A DNA stretch of 64,000 bases from Streptomyces sp. NBC_01241 (GTDB taxonomy: Bacteria; Actinomycetota; Actinomycetes; Streptomycetales; Streptomycetaceae): assembly GCF_041435435.1 (NCBI RefSeq), contig NZ_CP108494.1, positions 3,816,501 through 3,880,500 on the forward strand. Reading direction: 5' to 3'. Position 1 is the stretch's first letter; each line of letters begins with the position of its first letter. Shown in pieces: positions 52,706 through 60,158 of this stretch. The notes below the pieces were generated by a model that was not told the DNA's origin, did no database searches, and saw only the letters and a program-made list of their open reading frames with translations. The position numbers were made by a program, and so were the translations under genes.

Positions 52706-53850
52706 AGCGCACCCCCGATCAACGACCGCAGCCGCTCCCAGCCTCGTTCCCGCACGAATCCGCCGGCGCCCCAGCGCAGCGCCGGCACGGTCACCACCAG
52801 CCCGGCCGCGTCCCGCTCCAGCACCTGCACCTCGGCGATCCGCCGCTGTCCGGCCCGGTCCCGTACGAGATGGACCACCACTGACAGCGCCGCCGCCAAC
52901 TGGCTGTGCAGTGCTGCCCGGTCCAGCCCCGCCGCCGTCCCCAGCGCCTCAAGACGGGCTGGTACATGCTCGGCAGCATTGGCGTGAACCGTCCCGCAAC
53001 CGCCCTCGTGCCCGGTATTCAGCGCGGCCAGCAGTTCGGTGACCTCGGCACCCCGCACCTCCCCGACGACCAGCCGGTCGGGCCGCATCCGCAGCGCCTG
53101 CCGCACCAGGTCCCGAAGAGTCACCCGGCCCGCCCCCTCCTGATTGGCGGGGCGCGACTCCAGCCGCACCACATGCGGATGGTCCGGCCGCAGCTCTGCC
53201 GAATCCTCGGCGAGCACGATTCGCTCACGCTCCCCGACTGCACCCAGCAGACTCGACAGGAGGGTCGTCTTTCCGGCTCCCGTCCCCCCGCTGATCAGAT
53301 AGGAGACCCGGGCGTCCACCAAGGCCCGCAGCACCCGGTCGCCGTCCGGTGGCACCGTCCCGGCCTCGACCAGTTCCTCCAGCGAGAAGGCCCGCGGGCG
53401 TACCACCCGCAGCGACAGACACGTCGAGCCGACGGACACCGGCGGCAGCACGGCGTGCATACGGGTGCCGTCCGGCAGCCGTGCGTCCACCCAGGGCCGG
53501 GCGTCGTCGAGCCGCCGCCCCGACACGGCCGCCAGCCGCTGCGCCAGCCTGCGCACCGCGGCAGCGTCCGGGAACGTCACCGCAGTGATTTCGAGCCCGC
53601 CGCCCCGGTCCACCCACACCCGGTCCGGCGCACAGACCAGCACATCCGTCACTGCCGGGTCGGCGAGCAGCGGTTCCAGCACTCCGGTCCCGACCAGCTC
53701 GCCGCGCAGCTCATCGGCCGCACCGAGCACTTCAGCATCACCGAGCAGCCGCCCCTGGGCACGCAGTGCGGCCGCGACCCCGGCCGGGGTCGGCGCCGCG
53801 CCGCTCTGCGCCAGCCGCTGCCGTACAGCGTCGAGCAGCGTCTCGGTCAT
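52702..53850 (-). CDS. TadA/CpaF-type secretion ATPase
   Basis: A 382-residue hexameric ATPase powering Tad pilus assembly. Walker A is SGGTGAGKTTLLSSLL, the Asp box LAEDSAELRPDHPH, Walker B RLVVGEVRGAEV, and the His box GHEGGCGTVHANA. An N-terminal helical domain of about 100 residues is typical of CpaF. The start overlaps the ssd stop as ATGA. Confidence 0.92.
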   Translation of the reverse strand: MTETLLDAVRQRLAQSGAAPTPAGVAAALRAQGRLLGDAEVLGAADELRGELVGTGVLEPLLADPAVTDVLVCAPDRVWVDRGGGLEITAVTFPDAAAVRRLAQRLAAVSGRRLDDARPWVDARLPDGTRMHAVLPPVSVGSTCLSLRVVRPRAFSLEELVEAGTVPPDGDRVLRALVDARVSYLISGGTGAGKTTLLSSLLGAVGERERIVLAEDSAELRPDHPHVVRLESRPANQEGAGRVTLRDLVRQALRMRPDRLVVGEVRGAEVTELLAALNTGHEGGCGTVHANAAEHVPARLEALGTAAGLDRAALHSQLAAALSVVVHLVRDRAGQRRIAEVQVLERDAAGLVVTVPALRWGAGGFVRERGWERLRSLIGGAL

Positions 53851-54983
53851 GACGCATCCCCAGCGGTGCGGCTCCCGACGCCCTCCGGGGCGAGCGCCCG
53901 CTCCCAGAAGGCCGTGCAGAACCTGGCCAGTGGACTGCGCGCACTGCTGCCGGGGGGTGCCCCGCCGTCCTGGGCCGCCAGCAGCCCGGTTTCGAGCGGG
54001 AGTTCACCAGCAAGCGGCAGCCCAAGCGCTTGCGCCACCCACCGTTCGTCGATGCCCGCCGCGTACGGACCGCGCGCCACCACCCGCAGGTCGTCCAGGA
54101 CCATTCCGGCCATCGACGCCACCCGCTTCGCTGCCGCGACCGCCCGAAGCTCCCCCGGGACCACCAACAGCCCGACGTCCAGCTGCGCGAGCGCCTCGGC
54201 GACCGCCTCGTCGACCCGGCGTGGCAGATCGACGACAACCACCCCGCCGAGCCTGCGCGCGGCGGCCAGCACAGCCTGTATGGCCGGCGGCGGGATCACC
54301 ACCCAGTCGTCGCGGCCCCAGCTGAGCACCCGCAAACCGTGCAGTGCGGGAAGCGACTCCTCCAGCGCGCCTCCGCCGACCCGCCCTTTGGAATGGGCGA
54401 AATCCGGCCACCTCATTCCCTCGGTCCGTTCGCCGCCGAGCAGCACATCGATGCCCCCGCCGAGCGGGTCACCGTCGATCAGCATGGTCCGCCGCCCAGC
54501 CCTGGCCGCCGTCACCGCGAGGGCGCAGGCCAGTGTGGATGCGCCGGAACCGCCCCGCCCGCCGATCACCCCGACGGTGAGTGCCGGCCGGCCCACGCCT
54601 TCCGCCGCATTGGCGATCTGGTCGACGAGCCAACCCTCGGAGTCGGGCAGCCTCAGCACATATTCGGCCCCGATCTCGACAGCGCGACGCCAGACGTCCG
54701 GGACATCCTGGTCCCGGCCGACGAGCATCACACCGCGCCTGCGCGCCACCCCGCGGCACCGCTGGGCAGCGTCGTCCCCCACGAGAATCATCGGGGCCTG
54801 ATCCCAGCTGCCTCTGCGCTCGGGCAGCGAGTGATGAACTTCCGGTTCCGCTCCGGCGGCAGCGCACAGCCGCAGCAGATCGTCGAGGAGTTCCACATCC
54901 TCGGTCACGATCAACGGTCCGCCCCGCCGCACTTCGGCGCTCGGCAGACGATCCCGTGCGTTGGATTCAGCCACAGTCTCCAC
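53847..54983 (-). CDS. ssd: Septum site-determining protein Ssd (CpaE/MinD-like)
   Basis: A 378-residue protein with an N-terminal receiver-like region (LIVTEDVELLDDLLRLCAAA) and a C-terminal MinD/ParA-type ATPase. The P-loop is deviant, GVIGGRGGSGASTLACALA, with Ala-Ser in place of the usual Lys-Thr, as in CpaE-like proteins. LIDGDPLGGGIDVLLGGERT follows. In mycobacteria and Streptomyces it is the first gene of the Tad operon and affects septation. The GTG start is kept at 54983; a second GTG three codons inside is possible. It is divergent from the HAD gene, with 6C RNA between them. Confidence 0.88.
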   Translation of the reverse strand: METVAESNARDRLPSAEVRRGGPLIVTEDVELLDDLLRLCAAAGAEPEVHHSLPERRGSWDQAPMILVGDDAAQRCRGVARRRGVMLVGRDQDVPDVWRRAVEIGAEYVLRLPDSEGWLVDQIANAAEGVGRPALTVGVIGGRGGSGASTLACALAVTAARAGRRTMLIDGDPLGGGIDVLLGGERTEGMRWPDFAHSKGRVGGGALEESLPALHGLRVLSWGRDDWVVIPPPAIQAVLAAARRLGGVVVVDLPRRVDEAVAEALAQLDVGLLVVPGELRAVAAAKRVASMAGMVLDDLRVVARGPYAAGIDERWVAQALGLPLAGELPLETGLLAAQDGGAPPGSSARSPLARFCTAFWERALAPEGVGSRTAGDAS

Positions 54984-55299
54984 CCCCTTCTCACTGCACC
55001 TTCATCACAGTTCGCGCTGATCTCGAAGCGTTCCGGGATCAGCGATTCCACAACCCGCGGACTTCGCGGCTGGAATCACCGTGCAGCGCTTCGGAAAATC
55101 GTGTGGATCTTGCTCAAAAACTGTGGACAACCCCACCGCTGTGAATAACTCGGTCACTCATACCGGCGACTTCCGGAGAGCAGCACTTCCGCTACGCACC
55201 GTGACGGGGCACGATGGTGGGAGACGGGCGAGAAGTGGACCGTCGTAGCCGAAACAGAGGCGGAATGCTTGATTCCAAACCGCAGAAATGGGTCCGGAC

Positions 55300-55402
55300 A
55301 TGCGACGACCCCCGCCGGGGGGGAGAGCGGGGGTCGTCCCCACGGCCGACTCGGGGGGGGAGGAGCCGGACCGGGTTAGCACGGTCGCGAACGATCCGTG
55401 AC
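55300..55402 (-). ncRNA. 6C RNA
   Basis: On the minus strand two hairpins have loops of six or more C: the first closes with CGGCTC/GAGTCG around CTCCCCCCC, the second has the 12-bp stem GACGACCCCCGC/GCGGGGGTCGTC around TCTCCCCCCG. This is the defining 6C layout. The position between ssd and the divergent HAD gene is the same as for the mycobacterial 6C/B11 RNA (between Rv3660c and Rv3661). Ends are approximate: a possible -35/-10 (TTGCCT, TACACC, 15-base spacing) puts the 5' end near 55402. Its role is post-transcriptional regulation; mycobacterial 6C binds target mRNAs through the C-rich loops. Confidence 0.85.
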
Positions 55403-55408
55403 TTCCAT

Positions 55409-55478
55409 GGTGTACCCGAGAGCCTTCTCAGGCAAACCCACGCGCCAGAGTTTACGCCGAATGGTGGGCCCCTATGCT
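55409..55478. promoter_or_regulatory. Divergent promoters of 6C RNA and the HAD gene
   Basis: The minus-strand boxes TTGCCT/TACACC precede 6C RNA. On the plus strand TATGCT at 55473-55478 ends seven bases before the GTG of the HAD gene, fitting a -10 box of a leaderless transcript. Confidence 0.5.
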
Positions 55479-55485
55479 CTGCCTT

Positions 55486-56313
55486 GTGGAAAACCGCTTC
55501 TTGCCGCGCACAGCAGCCTTCTTCGACCTGGACAAGACGGTCATTGCGAAGTCTTCGACGCTGACCTTCAGCAAGTCCTTCTACCAAGGCGGACTGATCA
55601 ACCGCCGCGCCGTACTGCGCACTGCGTACGCACAGTTCGTGTTCCTCGCCGGGGGTGCAGATCACGACCAGATGGAGCGGATGCGGGAATATCTCTCCGC
55701 GCTCTGCAAGGGTTGGAACGTACGGCAAGTGAAGGAAATCGTTGCCGAGACCCTGCACGATCTGATCGACCCGATCATCTACGACGAAGCGGCGACGCTC
55801 ATCGAGGAGCACCACACCGCCGGACGCGATGTGGTGATCGTCTCGACCTCGGGCGCCGAGGTCGTCGAGCCGATCGGCGAGCTGCTCGGCGCCGACCGAG
55901 TCGTCGCCACCCGAATGGTCGTCGGCGACGACGGCTGCTTCACCGGCGAAGTGGAGTACTACGCCTACGGACCGACGAAGGCCGAGGCGATCAAGGCACT
56001 CGCGGTGTCGGAGGGGTACGACCTCTCGCGTTGCTACGCCTACAGCGATTCGGCGACCGATGTACCGATGCTGGAATCGGTCGGACACCCGCACGCAGTG
56101 AATCCGGACCGCACTCTGCGGCGCGAGGCGACCCTCCGCGAGTGGCCGGTTCTCGTCTTCGACCGACCGGTCCGGCTCAAGCAGCGGCTGCCCGCTTTCA
56201 CGATGCCGCCGCGTCCCGCGCTGGTCGCGGCGGCGGCGGTGGGTGCGGCCGCGGTCACGGCGGGACTGGTCTGGTACACCTCCCGTCGCCGCTCCATCAA
56301 TCCCTCCATCTGA
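55486..56313 (+). CDS. HAD-superfamily phosphatase (SerB-like, subfamily IB) with C-terminal membrane helix
   Basis: A 275-residue hydrolase. Motif I is AAFFDLDKTVIAKSS, motif II VVIVSTSGAEVV, and motifs III/IV GPTKAEAI and YSDSATDVPMLESVGH. The last 35 residues contain one membrane helix (ALVAAAAVGAAAVTAGLVWY), so it may be membrane-attached. In Streptomyces the orthologue is annotated as associated with morphological differentiation. The GTG reading VENRFLPRTAAFFD is preferred over the ATG four codons earlier, because that ATG is inside a TATGCT -10-like box and the transcript then starts at or near the GTG. Confidence 0.88.
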   Translation: MENRFLPRTAAFFDLDKTVIAKSSTLTFSKSFYQGGLINRRAVLRTAYAQFVFLAGGADHDQMERMREYLSALCKGWNVRQVKEIVAETLHDLIDPIIYDEAATLIEEHHTAGRDVVIVSTSGAEVVEPIGELLGADRVVATRMVVGDDGCFTGEVEYYAYGPTKAEAIKALAVSEGYDLSRCYAYSDSATDVPMLESVGHPHAVNPDRTLRREATLREWPVLVFDRPVRLKQRLPAFTMPPRPALVAAAAVGAAAVTAGLVWYTSRRRSINPSI

Positions 56314-56891
56314 CCTCGCGACCCGGGCGGCACCCCGATGCCGTGAACCCGCCGCCCGACCCCGCCAATGGGGCCGGACGAGGCAACCACCTCGACCCAA
56401 TTCACCGACTGAACCAAGTTGTCCAACTCGCCCATAATTGAACCTAAAAGTAAAGAAGTGTGGCCAGCACTACCGCTCACACCGGCCCTGGAGTACAAAG
56501 GACTCAACGGCCCGCGAGACCAAGGATGTCCGAGAGGATTACCTGTAACGCAGAGAAGGCCCCACGGACCGAGCATGAAAACCGAGCACCCACGCGACGT
56601 CGACCCGTCGATTACGGGCCAGCCGCACCAGGGAACGGGCAAAGTCCCCGACCTGATGGGCACATATCGAGGACGCCTGGTAACTGGGTAGACATGCCAG
56701 CGGCGGTACCGAGGACGGTACCGCCGCAACCCTTGCACCGGGCCGTGAAGTTGCCCCGGCGAGGTCACCGCGAAGCCGCCCTTGGCCCGGTGGAATCACC
56801 GCACTGAAGTTACGACCCTGCCGTTATGCGGTGGAGTTTCGCGGCTGACAATTCAGCCCGTCGCACCCGGCACCGCAACACCGCCGCCTCG
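56314..56891. other. Convergent gap between the HAD gene and the Fic-like gene
   Basis: No supported gene. Short frames exist on both strands (for example from 56575) but none has both codon bias and a ribosome-binding site. The only clear structure is the hairpin at 56700-56727. Confidence 0.4.
56700..56727. terminator. Hairpin in the HAD/Fic-like gap
   Basis: Perfect 12-bp stem GCGGCGGTACCG / CGGTACCGCCGC with a four-base loop, between convergent genes. Confidence 0.65.
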
Positions 56892-57716
56892 CTACGCGGC
56901 GCCGCGCTGCAGCGCCTCGCACACCGCCGTCGATTCCCTGACTCCCAGTTCCACAGCGCGCCCGCAGTGCGCGATCCAGGTCGCCAACCCGTCCGGCGTC
57001 CCCGAAAGGTAGCCATCGAACGCCGCGATATACGCCGCCCGGCCCTGCTCGGCGTGCCCCACCTCGGCGGGGCAGATCGATTTGGGGTCGAGCCCGCTCC
57101 CGATCAACACGATCCGCTCGGCGGTCCGTGCGACGAGGCCGTTGTACGAACCGAAGGGGCGCAGGGCCAGCAGTTCACCGTGCACAACCGCCGCCGTCAC
57201 CAACGCAGGCGCCGAAGTGCCCGAAAGGATCAGCCCGGAGAGCCCTTCCAGCCGTCCGGCCACCTCGTCGGCGCCCGGCAGCGGCGCTTGAATCAGCGGT
57301 TCGTCCACGGGTTCGCCCGCCAGCCGCGGTCGGCCGACAGCGTCCTCGGGTTCGGCGCCGCCGGCCGCAACCAGATGCAGCCGTGCCAGAACACGCAAGG
57401 GCGACTGCCGCCAGATGGAAAGCAGTTGACCCGCTTCGGCGGTCAGCCTCAGGGCCGCTCCGATCACATGCGCCTCACCGTCTCCACTGAAGTCGGTGCG
57501 TCGGCGCACCTCCTCCAGGTTCCAGTCGGCCCCGGACAGTGCCGCCGAGCCACGGGCGCCGCGCAGTGCCGCTTCGGCGGTGACCTCGTTGCTTCGGCGC
57601 CGCATGACACGGTGACCGTAGACGCGGTCGACGGCCTTGCGTACGGAGTCCACCGCATCGGCGACTCCCGGCAGGGCGCCCAGGGCGGCGAGCGGATCAG
57701 AGGCAGGCGTACTCAT
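56892..57716 (-). CDS. Fic-fold protein with degenerate active site
   Basis: A 274-residue protein, often listed as 'oxidoreductase' in Streptomyces. The sequence follows a Fic protein: an N-terminal segment ARGSAALSGADWNLEEV at the place of the Fic_N/inhibitory motif, then AAVVHGELLALRPFGSYNGL followed by VARTAERI at the place of HPFxxGNGRxxR. The catalytic His is Arg, the acidic residue is Ser and the final Arg is kept. So AMP transfer as in active Fic enzymes is unlikely. TAGCCT ends eight bases before the ATG with no ribosome-binding site, suggesting a leaderless transcript. It is divergent from the CooC-like ATPase gene. Confidence 0.7.
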   Translation of the reverse strand: MSTPASDPLAALGALPGVADAVDSVRKAVDRVYGHRVMRRRSNEVTAEAALRGARGSAALSGADWNLEEVRRRTDFSGDGEAHVIGAALRLTAEAGQLLSIWRQSPLRVLARLHLVAAGGAEPEDAVGRPRLAGEPVDEPLIQAPLPGADEVAGRLEGLSGLILSGTSAPALVTAAVVHGELLALRPFGSYNGLVARTAERIVLIGSGLDPKSICPAEVGHAEQGRAAYIAAFDGYLSGTPDGLATWIAHCGRAVELGVRESTAVCEALQRGAA

Positions 57717-57818
57717 AGCTAGCGAGGCTACGCGCCCCCCACTCCGTTACGACCCGGGAGTGGCCTTCTTCACGAAGTGTGACAGCAGAACGCGACCACC
57801 CCGCTACCCTAGGTGAAC

Positions 57819-58814
57819 ATGAAGATCGCTTTCGTAGGGAAGGGCGGCAGCGGCAAGACCACGCTGTCCTCGCTCTTCATCCGCCACCTTGCCGCCAATG
57901 AAGCCCATGTCGTCGCGGTGGACGCCGACATCAACCAGCACCTCGGGGTCGCGCTCGGCCTCGACGACCAGGAAGCCGCGGCGCTCCCCGCCATGGGGGC
58001 CCAGTTGCCTCTGATCAAGGAGTATCTGCGCGGCAGCAATCCCCGTATCGCCTCCATCGAGACGATGATCAAGACGACTCCGCCCGGCGAGGGCTCGCGA
58101 CTGCTGCGGGTCCGTGAGGACAACCCGATCTACGACGCGTGCGCCCGTACGGTCCGGCTCGACGACGGGGAGATCCAGCTGATGGCCACCGGGCCGTTCA
58201 CCGAGTCGGATCTGGGCGTGGCGTGCTACCACTCCAAGGTCGGTGCGGTGGAGCTCTGCCTCAACCATCTCGTCGACGGCTCCGAGGACTACGTCGTCGT
58301 CGACATGACAGCCGGATCGGACTCCTTCGCTTCCGGGATGTTCACCCGTTTCGACATGACGTTCCTGGTCGCCGAGCCGACCCGCAAGGGAGTCTCGGTA
58401 TATCGCCAGTACAAGGAGTACGCGCGGAACTTCGGGGTCGCGCTGAAGGTCGTCGGCAACAAGGTGCAGGGCGAGGACGATCTGGATTTCCTGCGCGCCG
58501 AGGTAGGCGACGACCTGCTGGTCACTGTCGGGCACTCCGACTGGGTACGGGCTATGGAGAAGGGCCGTCCCGCCCGCTTCGAGCTGTTGGAGGCGGACAA
58601 CCGGATGGCTCTGCAGGCACTGCAGAACGCCGCGGAGGATTCGTACGAACAGCGGGACTGGGAGCGATACACCCGGCAGATGGTGCACTTCCATCTGAAG
58701 AACGCGGAGAGCTGGGGCAACGAGAAGACGGGCGCCGACCTCGCCGCCCAGGTCGACCCCGCCTTCGTGCTGGACGAGCGGTACGTGCAGGACGGCGCCG
58801 CCCAGCCGGCCTGA
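57819..58814 (+). CDS. CooC/MinD-like P-loop ATPase
   Basis: A 331-residue SIMIBI-class ATPase. The deviant Walker A is AFVGKGGSGKTTLSSLF, with the signature Lys, followed by VDADINQHLGVALG (switch I) and VVVDMTAGSDSFASG (switch II). This arrangement is that of CooC-type metal-insertion ATPases and of NifH/MinD relatives. No metal enzyme is next to it, so the client is unknown. TACCCT ends eight bases before the ATG, so the transcript may be nearly leaderless; the AGGTGA between them could act as ribosome-binding site. Confidence 0.85.
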   Translation: MKIAFVGKGGSGKTTLSSLFIRHLAANEAHVVAVDADINQHLGVALGLDDQEAAALPAMGAQLPLIKEYLRGSNPRIASIETMIKTTPPGEGSRLLRVREDNPIYDACARTVRLDDGEIQLMATGPFTESDLGVACYHSKVGAVELCLNHLVDGSEDYVVVDMTAGSDSFASGMFTRFDMTFLVAEPTRKGVSVYRQYKEYARNFGVALKVVGNKVQGEDDLDFLRAEVGDDLLVTVGHSDWVRAMEKGRPARFELLEADNRMALQALQNAAEDSYEQRDWERYTRQMVHFHLKNAESWGNEKTGADLAAQVDPAFVLDERYVQDGAAQPA

Positions 58815-59024
58815 CCGTCGGCTCAGCCAACCCGGTCAGTCGGCCCAGTCGATCTGGTCGGCCGATGCCCCGGCCGGGAAGAGGCGTTCGTACCGCCGGG
58901 ATGTCGTTGACATTCCTTCCGCCGGGGCGCCGTTGCACCCCTTATCAGGCGCCGGTTCACAGCAGTACCGGTCCTCAGCCGAAGGACGCTCAGCTCGGTG
59001 GCCGCGCACGGCCACCGAGCACCG

Positions 59025-59873
59025 TCACCGGGGGCCGTCGCCGAGCCGACGACGGGGCTGATACGCGTCGGATCCGGCGTGAGCCGTGCCGGCCCCCGAT
59101 GTCCGGCCCGCTTCCGCCGCCGAGTCTCCGCCTCCACCGAGGAACTCTGTCCAGCCCTTCACCGGGGACCGGCCGACGTCGAGCGTGCCAAGCTTCGCCG
59201 GCATTGCCGGGTCCTGCGCGTCGAGCCAATCGGCCAGTTGCCGGAAGGACACACAGCGGACGTCCTTCTTGGTGCAGACCGTCGCGATGGTCTCCTCGAC
59301 GGCGCGCATGTACGTGCCACCGTTCCAGGACTCGAAGTGGTTCCCGGTGATCAGTGGGGCGCGGTTCCGCCGTACACACGGTCGAGGCCTGGATCAGGCC
59401 ATCGCTCTGGTTGCCCCAGTACTCGTGCCGACTCGGGTCGCCCTGTGTCGTACCGGACTGGTTGAACATGAAGTTGTAGTTCATCGAGAGGTCTCGAACT
59501 TCCACCCCGGGACCGAAACAAGCTGCATCGAGAGGTCCCAGATACCGTCCTTCTTCTTCGGCCAGACCTGTGTTGTTGACCTTCCCGCTGGAGTCGTACC
59601 GGAAGCCCATGGCCCGCGCTGCGGCGACCATATTCTTCTGCCCCTCCAGACATGGGGTAAGGCCGCCGATGAGCTCCTTGTCGTAGTCGAAGGGAAGCGG
59701 CTCCTCGTCCTTGAGACCGGGGTCGTTGCTCTTCCAGCTCTTCACAAAGGACTTGGCCTGGTTCAGCTTCTGGCTGTCCTCCCGGAGGAGCAGCCGGCCA
59801 CCGCAACCAGCGCAACAGCCACGACGCCCAGGGCGACCCGTCCGGCAGCGGTCCTCTTCGCGGCAGCCAGCAT
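59025..59873 (-). pseudogene. Frameshifted secreted lipoprotein, polysaccharide deacetylase-like
   Basis: The ATG frame encodes a clean lipoprotein signal ending VAVAGCSSG, then stops. The next frame carries EDSQKLNQAKSFVKSWKSND, PLPFDYDKELIGGLTPCLEG, SMNYNFMFNQSGTTQGDPSR and HEYWGNQSDGLIQASTV. A third frame continues APLITGNHFESWNGGTYMRA, VEETIATVCTKKDVRCVSFR and QLADWLDAQDP. The last block resembles the end of a carbohydrate esterase 4-type domain. One extra G in the run near 59794 and one less C in the run near 59353 would give one continuous protein. So two one-base changes, real or from sequencing, break it. Confidence 0.7.
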
Positions 59874-60158
59874 CCACTCACCCTCTTCCTTGCAGCCGAT
59901 TCGCGTCGAGGTGCCGACACGGCGCGGCCAAAGCCGCATGCAGCCTTGCCGGAATCAGTACGATAACCCGCGCAAAAAGCTACCTATTCACCTGAACGGG
60001 TGATTGACCGGGCCATTTAATCTCAAGCATGGACATGAATCTTTACTCTCCATTACGATCTATTTACTGAGAGTTGAGAAATCCCGCCGCTGCAAGCCGT
60101 GCCCCACGGCCGCGTCCCCCACGTTCCGCGACCGCACTGCCCCGGAGGAGACGGGAAA
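59874..60158. other. Upstream region of the SulP-carbonic anhydrase gene
   Basis: About 285 bp between divergent genes, with an AT-rich core at 60010-60080. It should contain both promoters. No further feature seen. Confidence 0.4.

Noticed and set aside
56460..56807. Open frame between the HAD and Fic-like genes
   Set aside because: Codon usage is not clearly Streptomyces-like, frames on both strands look equally weak and it runs through a terminator-like hairpin.
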